A stretch of DNA of 22,865 bases from Candidatus Fermentibacterota bacterium (GCA_016928395.1 JAFGKV010000213.1:1-22865), one strand, 5' to 3'; positions 1-8,601 are shown, numbered from the stretch's first letter. The notes: a model not told the origin generated them from the sequence alone. Translations and numbers: made by a program.

Positions 1-73
1 CCGATTTGCCACTGTGTAGCGTACTCTCAACCCTGAGAATTCTGAGGGAGCCCCGCACCCTCAGAGGCCGCAC

Positions 74-87
74 TGAACCCTGAACCC
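74..87 (-). repeat. Two GGGTTCA heptamers (minus strand) in the gap before the PBP4 gene end
   Basis: Two adjacent copies of TGAACCC read on the plus strand (74-80 and 81-87), which is GGGTTCA twice on the minus strand. The same heptamer forms a longer array at 11610-11644. The surrounding 1-116 is non-coding, lies downstream of the minus-strand PBP4-type gene, and also holds an imperfect palindrome at 31-48 (CCCT-n-AGAATTCT-n-AGGG). This is a short match that could be chance, but the shared unit makes a common repeat family plausible. Confidence 0.5.
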
Positions 88-116
88 TTTGAACTGCTCG
101 CGCAGTGATCTGGGGC

Positions 117-1331
117 TTAGCCCGCCGAGGCGAGACCGCGGCGCACTGTCCCGAACACTTTGTCCCGCAGACCCAAAGGCCCCTCCAGCAGTATGGCAAA
201 GCTGGCTACGCGACCATCCGGTAGATCGAGATACCCCCCCAGACACGTAATACCACTGAGGGTGCCCGTCTTGGCCCTCACGCCATCGTGGAGGGGCAGC
301 AACGATCCCGCGCCGTGGCTACGAAGGTAGCGGAGTACTGCGACCACCTGGCGGGGTGTCATTCGATTTCCCCGCGACAAGCCGGACCCCTCTAGCACCT
401 CGAACCCTGACAATCCCAGCTCGTCGGCGAGAAAACCCCTCAGAAGCGCAGTCCCATCTGCCATACCCACCGGTCGGCCGAAGTGGCGCGAGGCCGCGCT
501 GAGGAGGAGCATATTGGCGATCACGTTGTTTGAGTATTCCATCATAGCCGCGGCGGTGCCCGCCACGGTCTGCAGACTATGGTGACGATAGACAAGAGCC
601 GACTCCCCACGGCACGGGGCGAGCGCCATACTGTCAACCACCGTCACGCCGCGCTCACGCAACAGCTCGCGTAGCAGTTCTAGCCCGTAGAGAGGCGCCG
701 CCGTCACGCCGTCCCGGATGGGAAGCCGGTGCACTCCTGGCCGGCCCACACGTCGGCCCATCTCCCTGGCCATGGGGGTCAAAGGTGTCTCCCACTCTCC
801 GGGCCCCACGCCACCCGCATCATCAATGGACACGACAACGGTGTTGAAGTTGGCTGAGAAGGCGGAAATCCCCGCATCGTATGGGTTACTACTGGCTCCC
901 CTTCCGTCCACCCTGAGGGGTTGAACAAAAAGGCCTGCATCGGCCGTCATGTGCGCAACTTCGGCGACCCCGCGAGCCACCAGAGAATCCGCTGCCCTGC
1001 CCAGCGATTCGCTCACGAGAAAGGGATCTCCCCCACCGATCACACAAAGACGGCATGATGTCGGATCATACGCGAAATCGGTGGCAATCCGGGTTTCCGG
1101 CCCCAACTCGTGCAATGCCGCCGCTGCTGTGGCCAGTTTCAGTACCGATGCGGGAATCCGGAGATCATCGCTGTGCCAGGAGACCAGCACTGCCCCTTTG
1201 TCATCCTCGACGTGGACGCCGCCTACGGCCACCACCTGCGCAATGTCGCGCTCAATGGGGCTTGCCGAAGCCGCCAAGACGAAAACCGCAGCCAGGATCA
1301 AGGAAACAGATCCAAATTGTGTTCGGCCCAC
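117..1331 (-). CDS. dacB: D-alanyl-D-alanine carboxypeptidase/endopeptidase, PBP4 (S13) family
   Basis: A penicillin-binding protein of the DacB/PBP4 type that trims or cleaves peptidoglycan cross-links in the periplasm. The 404-residue product starts with a signal peptide (hydrophobic stretch about residues 8-24, likely cleaved after ASA). All three active-site motifs of the family are present: SVLK at 62-65 (nucleophilic Ser62 and Lys65), SNN at 267-269 and KTG at 354-356. The distance between the first two motifs is about 205 residues, consistent with the extra domain inserted in PBP4 enzymes, though the protein is shorter than E. coli DacB (about 477). The start is a GTG overlapping the end of the upstream epimerase gene by 34 bases, so it is probably translated from the same message. 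The family assignment is firm; the balance of carboxypeptidase versus endopeptidase activity cannot be read from sequence. Confidence 0.92.
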   Translation of the reverse strand: MGRTQFGSVSLILAAVFVLAASASPIERDIAQVVAVGGVHVEDDKGAVLVSWHSDDLRIPASVLKLATAAAALHELGPETRIATDFAYDPTSCRLCVIGGGDPFLVSESLGRAADSLVARGVAEVAHMTADAGLFVQPLRVDGRGASSNPYDAGISAFSANFNTVVVSIDDAGGVGPGEWETPLTPMAREMGRRVGRPGVHRLPIRDGVTAAPLYGLELLRELLRERGVTVVDSMALAPCRGESALVYRHHSLQTVAGTAAAMMEYSNNVIANMLLLSAASRHFGRPVGMADGTALLRGFLADELGLSGFEVLEGSGLSRGNRMTPRQVVAVLRYLRSHGAGSLLPLHDGVRAKTGTLSGITCLGGYLDLPDGRVASFAILLEGPLGLRDKVFGTVRRGLASAG

Positions 1332-2314
1332 CGGAAGATGGCCTCGACACCATCGTCAACCCCCATCTGCGGCCTCCACCCCAGCACCTCCTTGGCCTTG
1401 GCGATGCAGCTTATGTAGACCTTCTGATCTCCCCAACGCCACGGCCCATAGTCCACGGACACCGGAGGCGTGCCGCGGGCTGAGGCCATGTCAAGCACCG
1501 CCTGAATAGGAATGGCCTGAGACGGCCCACCCCCGATATTGAGGATAAGACCGGGCGCCGAAGGCGCCACGTCCCGGGCACGAAGCAACGCGGCGACCAG
1601 GTCGCCCACATAGAGAATGTCGCGGACCTGGCGGCCGTCGCCATATACGTTGATGGGCCGGCGCTTGAGACATGATGCCGCGAAGTGCATCACCCACCCC
1701 TGGTCTTCATTGCCGAACTGATGAGGGCCGTAGATGCACGACATCCGAAACACGACACTGGGGATGCCAAAGATCCTCGCGTAATCGCGCACATACTGGT
1801 CGGCACAACCCTTGGAACAGCCGTAGGGGCTGTGGAAGTCGAGGAGCGTATCCTCCGTAAGCCCCTGGGGTAGTGACGGGATACGCCAGCGATCACCCGA
1901 GTCGACCACCTCATACTGCTCCAAACCGCCATACACCTTGTTGGTGGACGTAAACACCACTGCCGGATGAGAAGACTGAAGGCGGCATGCCTCCAGCACA
2001 TTGAGCGTTCCCAAGGCATTGACTTCGAAATCAGCCCGGGGGTCGGTGATGCTGGTCGTCACGGCTACCTGGGCCGCCAGATGGAACACCGCGTCGTTAC
2101 CGGGCATGATTCGGGCCAGGAGGGCGGCATCTCGGATGTCGCCCTGGACAAACGAAAAGCGCCGTGAATCAAGCCCCTGTAGCCATTTCAGATTATGCTC
2201 CGTGCCTCGGCGGCTCAGATTGTCGATACCGATCACGTCCTCGCCGCGCGCCAGCAATTCCGCAGCGAGATTGGTCCCGACAAACCCCGCAACGCCGGTC
2301 ACCAGGTTCCGCAT
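1298..2314 (-). CDS. NAD-dependent sugar epimerase, CDP-paratose 2-epimerase (RfbE/TyvE)-like
   Basis: An extended short-chain dehydrogenase/reductase that epimerises or modifies a nucleotide sugar. The NAD-binding motif GVAGFVG is at 7-13 and the catalytic Tyr164-xxx-Lys168 pair lies in a SPYGCSKG context. The phrases IDNLSRRGTEHNLKWL near the N-terminus and LDFHSPYGCSKG..DQY closely resemble, from memory, Salmonella CDP-paratose 2-epimerase (tyvelose synthesis). I chose the second ATG (2314): AGGAGG at 2321-2326 sits 6 bases before it but directly abuts the first ATG at 2320. The product is 338 residues, normal for the family. The gene begins 10 bases after the radical SAM gene, and its ribosome binding site overlaps that gene's stop codon. 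No CDP-glucose pathway genes are in the window, so the exact substrate is inference; another NDP-hexose is possible. Confidence 0.88.
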   Translation of the reverse strand: MRNLVTGVAGFVGTNLAAELLARGEDVIGIDNLSRRGTEHNLKWLQGLDSRRFSFVQGDIRDAALLARIMPGNDAVFHLAAQVAVTTSITDPRADFEVNALGTLNVLEACRLQSSHPAVVFTSTNKVYGGLEQYEVVDSGDRWRIPSLPQGLTEDTLLDFHSPYGCSKGCADQYVRDYARIFGIPSVVFRMSCIYGPHQFGNEDQGWVMHFAASCLKRRPINVYGDGRQVRDILYVGDLVAALLRARDVAPSAPGLILNIGGGPSQAIPIQAVLDMASARGTPPVSVDYGPWRWGDQKVYISCIAKAKEVLGWRPQMGVDDGVEAIFRWAEHNLDLFP

Positions 2315-2324
2315 GGACATCCTC

Positions 2325-3743
2325 CTATCCCAGGCGCAGCATGCGCGTCATCACACCGCGAACCCGCCGCGCCCATCCCCGAGGTCTTCCCCCAACTGCC
2401 CGCCGTTCCCATTCCCGGTACGCAAGCTTCAGGAAGTCCTCCAGTTCCTCAGCTTTCAGCGCGTCGGTCCGAACCACTGACCGCGAGTACCCGTCATACA
2501 ATGACCAGTCATCGGTCACCAGATACCCACCGCGATTCAGCTCGTCGTAGAAGCTTGAGCCGGGAAAGGGAGTCGCCAAGGAAAACTGCACGGTGTCTGG
2601 GGCAAGCTCCAGCGCCAAATCGATGGTACGGCGGGCGCTGTCGTGCGTCTCGCCCGGCAAGCCAAACATGAAGGTCAGATGCGTACGGATCCCCAGAGAC
2701 CTACAGGTTGCCATCACGCTTCGGACCCTCGCCAAGTCGAGACCCTTGCCGCACCTTTCAACAATGCTCTGATCGGCAGACTCCACCCCAAACTTGGCCA
2801 CCGACAGCCCGACGCGGCGCAGCGCCTCATACATCCGGTCGCTGCAGGTATCCGCCCGGGCCATGATACCCCAGGGCGCTGTCCACTCAGCCTCAGTCAA
2901 GAGCTCGGCAAAGCGCGCCATGCGTCGATCACCGACATTGAAGACATCATCGTCGAAGTACACGGAGGCGAATCCCTTGTCTCTTCCGTCTTCCACCATC
3001 TCCCTGACCACCTTGGCAGGATCTCTGGCTCGGTACTTTCCCGGCGCATACATGATCTGCGGCCACGCACAGAAGGAGCAGCGATGGGGGCACCCCCTGC
3101 TGGCCCACATCTGAAGGCACGGCTGGGGAAGATCCAGCAAGCCGTCAACATAGCGTTCCATGGGCAACTGGGCTCGGTGGGGCCAGGGCAGGGAATCGAG
3201 ATCCGCACAAAGCGGTCGATCCTGTTCGACGACCACTCCTCCCCCGCTCCGCCAGGCGATGCCGGGAATACCATTGAGATCGGCCCCTTGCCGCATACGG
3301 AGGGCTATGTCCAGTAGAGAGCCCTCATACTCCCCGCGGGCGGTGGCCAGTACTTCCGGTCGCGCCTGAAAGAACGCCGGGTCGAACATGAATGCATGGA
3401 TGCCGCCCAGCACGATGGAGGACCGCAGGTGAGCCTCCCGGATGCGCCGGATCACTCGACTATCAGTGTCCCAACTGGGCGTGGAGACTTCGAGAAAAAC
3501 CAGATCAGGGTCTTCGGCGACGATGCGGGTGATGAACGCGTCCTCTGTCATCCGTTCCACGACCCCGTCCAGAAGCCGCACCTCGAACCCGTGTCGCTGG
3601 AGCAGAGACGCCGCATAGCCCATGAAAAAGGGATAGGGGTAGTATCGCGCCTCATTGCGCTCGAAATGGGGCCATCGCGACCCCGCGCGCACGCCATAGT
3701 GGCCGTCACGGTACCACGGTGCATTGCCGATGAGAACGTTCAC
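2325..3743 (-). CDS. B12-binding-type radical SAM protein
   Basis: A radical SAM enzyme of the cobalamin-binding (BchE/P-methylase-like) architecture. The N-terminal ~180 residues form a Rossmann-like region (segments resembling DLVFLEVSTP and SSIVLGGIHAF), followed by the radical SAM core with its CxxxCxxC cluster motif at Cys218, Cys222 and Cys225 (CPHRCSFC). The start is taken as GTG at 3743, overlapping the TGA of the upstream glycosyltransferase as GTGA, with AGGAG a few bases before it. A longer frame from 3806 would run 64 bases further into the neighbour and lacks that support. The resulting length is 472 residues. I could not find the DxHxxG cobalamin-ligand motif in the N-terminal region, so B12 use is uncertain even though the fold looks right. 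Its position between a glycosyltransferase and a sugar epimerase suggests modification of a glycan or lipid precursor; the substrate is unknown. Confidence 0.85.
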   Translation of the reverse strand: MNVLIGNAPWYRDGHYGVRAGSRWPHFERNEARYYPYPFFMGYAASLLQRHGFEVRLLDGVVERMTEDAFITRIVAEDPDLVFLEVSTPSWDTDSRVIRRIREAHLRSSIVLGGIHAFMFDPAFFQARPEVLATARGEYEGSLLDIALRMRQGADLNGIPGIAWRSGGGVVVEQDRPLCADLDSLPWPHRAQLPMERYVDGLLDLPQPCLQMWASRGCPHRCSFCAWPQIMYAPGKYRARDPAKVVREMVEDGRDKGFASVYFDDDVFNVGDRRMARFAELLTEAEWTAPWGIMARADTCSDRMYEALRRVGLSVAKFGVESADQSIVERCGKGLDLARVRSVMATCRSLGIRTHLTFMFGLPGETHDSARRTIDLALELAPDTVQFSLATPFPGSSFYDELNRGGYLVTDDWSLYDGYSRSVVRTDALKAEELEDFLKLAYREWERRAVGGRPRGWARRVRGVMTRMLRLG

Positions 3744-5002
3744 GCGTCGCTCCTGGGGATCATGCCAAAGATGGAAAGGTAATGGGCTTCGACCGTTGTG
3801 CGCCACGAAAACGTCAGTGCCCGTTCTCGAGCCGCCTGTGACATACGGAGCCAGAGGCCGTCATCATTGAGGAGTGTCGCCACTCGATCCGCAAGGCTTT
3901 CGACATCACCAGGTGTTACCACAAGCCCGCTGACTCCGTCCTCCACGAGGTTCGCCAGCCCACCGATGCGGTGAACCACCACCGGCACACCACTGGCCAT
4001 GGCCTCCAGGGCGATCAACCCGAAGGGTTCCGGCCACATCGTGGGTACGACCACGACACGCGATGAGCGAAGCAGGGCGGGCATGTCATGGTACGGCACC
4101 CATCCGGCACTCCGGATATGAGGGCTGTTGCCGTCATAGCGAGGGTCGGTCACCATGGCTCGCAGCGAGACGCCCCGCTTTACAAGCCGGTGAACCATTT
4201 CCCTGAACACGGCGTAGCCCTTGCGGGGATCCTCAACCCGTCCCGGCATCAGCACACAGGGCTCGCCCGAAGGCCGGCCGGGTGAAAAGCGCCCAACATC
4301 AACCCCTCCCGGTACCACGGTGACTTTGGACGACCAGCGATGCAGAATGCCTGCCGTGAACTCATTTGAGACCAGAATGCGGTGGGCCACGTCGAAGGCT
4401 TTCCCCACCGCCTTGTGGTAGCCCGGCAGCCATCCGCCGCTGGCCACATACTCGTGGCTGAACGGGTTCATCCAGCGGGGCAGAAGTTCTCTCCCGATTC
4501 CCCGGAGGGCACAGGCTGTACAGGCCCACGGCGAGGTCAGATAGTTGCGGTTGCAGATCTCGGCCCGCGGGTTGGAGAGCGCCCACTGCCCTACCTTTCC
4601 CTTGGGCCACAGTGACATATAGAACGGGCACAGAATCTCATACCCATAGATTCTCAGGAGAACGGGCAGATCCCGAAAAACCCTCGCTACCCACGGCGCC
4701 ATGGCGAATGTGTTGGTGATCATCACGAAGTCCGGGCGCCACGCCCGCACGCGAGACTCCAGGATCCTCGGAAGAGCGAGAGCCGTGAACTGATGCAGGG
4801 ATACGGGTACCTGCTCGACCTCCACGGGCGGGGCTTCCGTGATGTGTCCCCGCCGTAAGCCGCCGGTGTCAACCCGTGGGACCACGATGCGGACAGCCGC
4901 GCCATGATCGGCCAATTCAGATGCGATATGGGCGACGTCGACCCACGATCCTCCGGTAGGAGGCCAATGAAAGCTGAGGTCGACGATGGCGATGCGGGGC
5001 AT
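3740..5002 (-). CDS. Glycosyltransferase family 4 (GT-B fold)
   Basis: A GT4 family enzyme that transfers a sugar from a nucleotide-sugar donor, probably to a surface polysaccharide or lipid-linked glycan. The C-terminal donor domain shows PGGVDVGRFSPG, then GRVEDPRKGY, and the E-x7-E element EPFGLIALE followed by ASGVPVVV, all typical of the family. The acceptor half contains a Cys-rich stretch (C..., then CTAC) seen in some GT4 enzymes; its role is unknown. The start is taken as ATG at 5002, which has CGAGG 5 bases upstream and begins directly with the first beta strand (MPRIAIVDLSFHW); a further in-frame start at 5047 lacks a good binding site. Length 420 residues. It is the first gene of the minus-strand unit and its stop overlaps the start of the radical SAM gene. 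Confidence 0.9.
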   Translation of the reverse strand: MPRIAIVDLSFHWPPTGGSWVDVAHIASELADHGAAVRIVVPRVDTGGLRRGHITEAPPVEVEQVPVSLHQFTALALPRILESRVRAWRPDFVMITNTFAMAPWVARVFRDLPVLLRIYGYEILCPFYMSLWPKGKVGQWALSNPRAEICNRNYLTSPWACTACALRGIGRELLPRWMNPFSHEYVASGGWLPGYHKAVGKAFDVAHRILVSNEFTAGILHRWSSKVTVVPGGVDVGRFSPGRPSGEPCVLMPGRVEDPRKGYAVFREMVHRLVKRGVSLRAMVTDPRYDGNSPHIRSAGWVPYHDMPALLRSSRVVVVPTMWPEPFGLIALEAMASGVPVVVHRIGGLANLVEDGVSGLVVTPGDVESLADRVATLLNDDGLWLRMSQAARERALTFSWRTTVEAHYLSIFGMIPRSDA

Positions 5003-5070
5003 GCATTCCTCGGGAGTGCTCTGATCGGAGAAACAAGAATCGGCCAATTAACACCGAAATTGAGGTTCCT

Positions 5071-5094
5071 CCACCCCTGCGCGATCCAGGGTGG
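5071..5094. other. Hairpin in the divergent gap between the GT4 gene and iorA
   Basis: CCACCCCTG and CAGGGTGG can pair as an 8-bp stem with one bulged C around the 7-base loop CGCGATC. It sits in the 249-base divergent gap 5003-5251, 157 bases before the iorA start. It has no T tract, so there is no case for a terminator. It could be a leader structure or chance. Nothing else in this gap is clear to me; I saw no convincing promoter pair. Confidence 0.3.
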
Positions 5095-5251
5095 CCGATG
5101 CGGATCCTCTCGCTATCTTGTACCGGCGTTGCGGCGAAGAAAGCACGAGCCGGTTTCCCCTGCAGGAGATCGACGGCGATGCCAGGTGCGCGAACGTCGC
5201 CAGCACTACAGTGTTCGCCATTCGTCCAAGCAACCCCACTGAGGAGGCACC

Positions 5252-7069
5252 ATGGCCACACGTTTGCAGATACCTCCGGCGGGTACCCGCCTGCTACTCA
5301 CCGGTAACCAAGCCTGCGCGCTTGCCGCTGCCACGTTCGGGTGCAATCTCGGTGTGGGGTATCCAGGCACACCCAGTAGCGAGATCCTGGATGCCTTGGT
5401 GCGCATCGAGGGTTCCCACAGAACCCAGTGGGAGACAAACGAAAAGACCGCAGTGGAAAAGGCCATTGGTGCCTCCATGGCCGGAGCTCGGGTCATAGCG
5501 ACCATGAAGCATGTGGGTGTCAATGTCGCGGCCGATCCATTGCTGAGCTTCGCCTCGACATTCAACGGCGGGCTGGTGGTGGTTGTGGGGGATGATCCAG
5601 GCGCGCATAGCTCGCAGAACGAGCAGGACACTCGGATGTTCATGGGTCTGTTCGCCAATCTGCCCATCTTCGCACCGGCCGACAGCCAGGAGGTGTATGA
5701 CTTTCTGGGCGAGGCCTTCGAGGTATCCCAGCGATTCAAGACTGCGGCTATTGTGCGCATGACCACCAATGTGTGCCATTCGGAGACCGTCGTAGTGACG
5801 GCCGAACCGATGACGCATACGCCCGGAGGGTATGCCAACGATTTCGCCAACAACGTGGTGTTGCCCGCCAACTTCAGGAAACTCAGGCGTCGGTCACTGC
5901 ACGAACGGCTTCCCGCCCTCCGAGACTACGCGGAGACGAGCCCGCTGACCAGGGAAGAAGGGGGCGCAACACCCGAGTTCGGCATCATCACCGAGGGCGT
6001 GACCTATGGCCATGTGAAGGAGATTACCGGCGACACAATCCCGATCCTGAAGCTCGGCATCGTCTTTCCCCTGCCGTTGACCCGTATCGCCGATTTTGTC
6101 TCCCACCATCCCAAGACGGTGGTCTGTGAGGAACTGGAACCCTATATCGAACTGCAGGCCAGAGCGGAAGGCATACCGCTGATCGGGGGAAAGGCATTCT
6201 TCTCCCGTGAAGGGGAGCTTTCGGCGGGCCGCGTGGCCGAGGGTTTGGCCGCCGCAGGATTTCCCGGTGTCCACCCCGTGGCGAGTCGGGAACCTCTGGC
6301 CGGCGTGCCGCGCCCGCCAACCCTATGCCCAGGCTGTCCTCACCGGGCGACCTTCTATGTGCTAAACCGGATGAAGGCCAATGTCTTTGGAGACATCGGC
6401 TGCTATACTCTGGGTGGCCTGGCGCCACTGAGCGCGCTCCATGCCTGCATCTGCATGGGCGCCAGCATAGGAATGGCCGCTGGTGTCGCCACGGTCTCCA
6501 CGCCGGAAAACCCCGTGGTCGCCGTCATCGGTGACTCGACCTTCCTTCACTCGGGCATCACGCCCTTGCTGGGTGCCCGGTGGAACGGTGCAAGCATCAC
6601 TGTTATCATCCTGGATAACGGCATCACGGCCATGACCGGCGGCCAGCCCAATCCGGGGGTAGAGGGAACCCTGGAAGGGACGGCCACTCCCAAGGTAGAC
6701 CTGGAAGGGCTGGTGCGCGCTTTGGGCGTCGAGCATGTGACCGTGGCCGATGCCTATGACCTCGCCCAAATCAAGGAGGCCTTGACCCACGCCGTGGAAC
6801 ACCCGGGCGTATCGGTGGTTATCTCGCGGAGGCCATGTGCGCTCATGCCCACGAAACGCCACTACAAAGTCCTTCGGGTGGATCATGCGAAATGCATCGG
6901 GTGCCACACCTGCGTGAGGGTCGGCTGCCCGGCCATCAGCCTGGCGGAGGAGACCACCGACAAGGGCCGCCACAAATCGTTCATCGATCCCCGTGTGTGC
7001 ATCGGTTGCACCGTATGCCAACAGGTCTGCCCTGTAGGCGCCATCGTAGATCTGGAGGCACCTGCATGA
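5252..7069 (+). CDS. iorA: Indolepyruvate ferredoxin oxidoreductase, alpha subunit
   Basis: The large subunit of indolepyruvate:ferredoxin oxidoreductase, which oxidatively decarboxylates aryl-pyruvates from aromatic amino acids to aryl-acyl-CoA and reduces ferredoxin. The 605-residue protein has the pyruvate-oxidoreductase-like N-terminal domain, then a thiamine-diphosphate domain (CPGCPHR, GDIGCYTLGG near residue 380, then DNGITAMTGGQ). It ends in a 2x[4Fe-4S] ferredoxin domain: CIGCHTCVRVGC from about 549 and CIGCTVCQQVCP from about 583. The first cluster has an extra residue before its last Cys, as is usual in IorA. The start is supported by GAGGAGG at 5241-5247. The stop overlaps the iorB start as ATGA, so the subunits are translationally coupled. 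This enzyme is oxygen-sensitive and typical of anaerobic amino-acid fermenters and archaea. Confidence 0.96.
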   Translation: MATRLQIPPAGTRLLLTGNQACALAAATFGCNLGVGYPGTPSSEILDALVRIEGSHRTQWETNEKTAVEKAIGASMAGARVIATMKHVGVNVAADPLLSFASTFNGGLVVVVGDDPGAHSSQNEQDTRMFMGLFANLPIFAPADSQEVYDFLGEAFEVSQRFKTAAIVRMTTNVCHSETVVVTAEPMTHTPGGYANDFANNVVLPANFRKLRRRSLHERLPALRDYAETSPLTREEGGATPEFGIITEGVTYGHVKEITGDTIPILKLGIVFPLPLTRIADFVSHHPKTVVCEELEPYIELQARAEGIPLIGGKAFFSREGELSAGRVAEGLAAAGFPGVHPVASREPLAGVPRPPTLCPGCPHRATFYVLNRMKANVFGDIGCYTLGGLAPLSALHACICMGASIGMAAGVATVSTPENPVVAVIGDSTFLHSGITPLLGARWNGASITVIILDNGITAMTGGQPNPGVEGTLEGTATPKVDLEGLVRALGVEHVTVADAYDLAQIKEALTHAVEHPGVSVVISRRPCALMPTKRHYKVLRVDHAKCIGCHTCVRVGCPAISLAEETTDKGRHKSFIDPRVCIGCTVCQQVCPVGAIVDLEAPA

Positions 7070-7653
7070 CTGCGACAACCAATATCAGACTTGCCACGGT
7101 AGGCGGCCAGGGCGGTATTCTGGCATCCTCGGTCATCGCGCAAACGGCGTTTGACGCGCGGTTCGTGGTGAAGAAGCGGGAAGTCCACGGCATGAGCCAA
7201 CGCGGCGGTGTCGTGACCAGCGATGTGCGCTTCGGTGCGACGGTGCACTCGCCCATGGTGCCGGAAGGCGCCGTAGACATCCTGCTAGGCTTCGAGCAGG
7301 GCGAGGCATTGCGGGCCGTGCATGATCTCAAGCCGGAAGGGATAGTGATCGTGAATACTCAGATCATCGTGCCGCCCATCGTGGCCACGGGCAAGGCATC
7401 CTATCCCGAGAACCCTCTGGAGGCGCTCCGTAGGTCTGTTGCCCGGGTCTACGCTCTGGACGCATTGCGCCTTGCCGAAGAGGCAGGGTCTGCCAAGGCG
7501 GTAAGCACCGTCATGGTCGGTGCATTGTCGGCGTTTTTGGATTTCCCCGAGGATGCCTGGCTTACGGCGATCCGGTCAAAGGTGCCACCCAAGACCATCG
7601 CGGTGAATGAGCGTGCGTTTGCTGCCGGCCGCGCGGCAATGGAACCCGCCTGA
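7066..7653 (+). CDS. iorB: Indolepyruvate ferredoxin oxidoreductase, beta subunit
   Basis: The small (gamma-domain) subunit that partners IorA. The 195-residue product opens with GGQGGILASS, the conserved glycine-rich loop of the pyruvate-ferredoxin oxidoreductase gamma family, and contains EVHGMSQRGGVVTSDVRFG, a signature of IorB. The length is normal for the family. Its ATG overlaps the iorA stop (ATGA at 7066-7069), so an upstream in-frame extension to 6835 is rejected because it lies wholly inside iorA in another frame. There is no sign of damage. The following 184 bases, to the GT2 gene, hold a short GC hairpin at 7727-7743 and nothing else I can identify. Confidence 0.95.
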   Translation: MTATTNIRLATVGGQGGILASSVIAQTAFDARFVVKKREVHGMSQRGGVVTSDVRFGATVHSPMVPEGAVDILLGFEQGEALRAVHDLKPEGIVIVNTQIIVPPIVATGKASYPENPLEALRRSVARVYALDALRLAEEAGSAKAVSTVMVGALSAFLDFPEDAWLTAIRSKVPPKTIAVNERAFAAGRAAMEPA

Positions 7654-7837
7654 GTGCACACTCGGGTTCGCGGATTACGCATTCCCCGAGCGCCGACACT
7701 CTGGCATGCTTCAACACCCGTGCGGCCTTCTCCTCGGGAGAAGCCGGGAGAGGCTCCAGCCCCGGTATTGGTCGCCCCTTTCGGCCGGGTAAGACTCGAC
7801 CGTGTCCCGAAACAAGAGCAGTAAGGAAGTCCTCCCT

Positions 7838-8563
7838 GTGACCTCAGAACGTGCCGGCCCAAGTCTCTCTGTCGTCATCCCGGCCTACAATGAGGCTGAG
7901 AACATCGCCGGGATGCTGCGCGACGTTCTCCGCGCGGTGCGCGGCCTCTGTAGCGACTTCGAGATTATCGTGGTGGATGACGGCAGTGCGGATACGACTG
8001 CCCACACGGTGAGAGAGCTTGGTCGCCTCCATCGGGAGATTCGCCTGGTGCAGCATGCCCAGAACAAGGGCTATGGGGCGGCAGTCTTCGATGGCCTGGT
8101 CGGCGCCACAAAGGAACTTGTCTTTTTCACCGACGGTGATCGCCAGTTCGATGTCGCGGAAATGGAGGATCTCCTGGCCCGGATCGAGGGGTCCGATCTG
8201 GTGGTGGGCTACCGATCCCCCCGCCGCGATCCGTTCATGCGCCGTCTCAACGGCAAGGGGTGGAGCCTTCTGATCACGCTCCTCTTCGGCTACACGGCCC
8301 GCGACATCGATTGCGCCTTCAAGCTCATGCGCCGGTCGGTCATCGAGCGGTTGAGGGACGAAGTACAATCCCGGGGAGCCACCTTCAGCGCCGAGTTTCT
8401 GGTTCGCGCGAAACGAGCCGGATTCCGCATCGCGGAGGTCCCCGTCCGAGGGCATCGTCCCCGGGTGGCGGGCAACCCGTCCGGCGCGAAACCCTCGGTC
8501 ATCGTTCGCGCGTTCCGGGAGTTGATTCGTTTCCGGCTGCGTCTCTGGAAGGAGTCTTCATGA
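7838..8563 (+). CDS. Glycosyltransferase family 2, dolichyl/polyprenyl-phosphate mannosyltransferase-like
   Basis: A GT-A fold glycosyltransferase resembling DPM1/GtrB-type enzymes, which charge a polyprenyl phosphate with a hexose for later transfer outside the cytoplasm. Visible motifs are SVVIPAYNE near the N-terminus, DDGS at 47-50, the metal-binding DGD near residue 96, then [12 protein letters not shown], typical of this subgroup. The frame ends without a C-terminal pair of membrane helices, so it is catalytic-domain-only like short DPM1 proteins. The start is uncertain: GTG at 7838 has AAGGA 10 bases upstream and gives 241 residues; GTG at 7802 is also open but poorly supported. It is followed immediately by the FAD oxidoreductase gene, a pairing consistent with lipid-linked sugar metabolism. 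Confidence 0.9.
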   Translation: MTSERAGPSLSVVIPAYNEAENIAGMLRDVLRAVRGLCSDFEIIVVDDGSADTTAHTVRELGRLHREIRLVQHAQNKGYGAAVFDGLVGATKELVFFTDGDRQFDVAEMEDLLARIEGSDLVVGYRSPRRDPFMRRLNGKGWSLLITLLFGYTARDIDCAFKLMRRSVIERLRDEVQSRGATFSAEFLVRAKRAGFRIAEVPVRGHRPRVAGNPSGAKPSVIVRAFRELIRFRLRLWKESS

Positions 8564-8601
8564 CTGTTCTGCGGAATCACGTATGCCGCGTATCGCGCTG
8601 A
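8560..8601 (+). other. 13-codon overlapping reading frame at the FAD-oxidoreductase start
   Basis: An ATG at 8560 overlaps the GT2 stop (ATGA) and has a strong GGAAGGAG site 5 bases before it, yet it encodes only [13 protein letters not shown] before TGA at 8599-8601. The FAD-oxidoreductase ATG at 8583 lies inside this frame in a different register and has only a weak site of its own. This may be a coupling mini-ORF that delivers ribosomes to 8583, or the trace of a one-base deletion between 8560 and 8583 that cut off about eight N-terminal residues. I cannot decide between these from one sequence. Confidence 0.35.

Noticed and set aside
949-1509. Long open frames on the plus strand opposite the PBP4 and epimerase genes
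   Set aside because: They have no domain sense, are rich in Pro, Arg and Ser as expected from GC-rich antisense, and the opposite-strand genes carry full motif sets.
7727-7743. Hairpin CTTCTCC-TCG-GGAGAAG as a terminator of iorAB
   Set aside because: The stem is 7 bp with no T tract, and similar structures are easy to find in GC-rich DNA. I kept only a mention.
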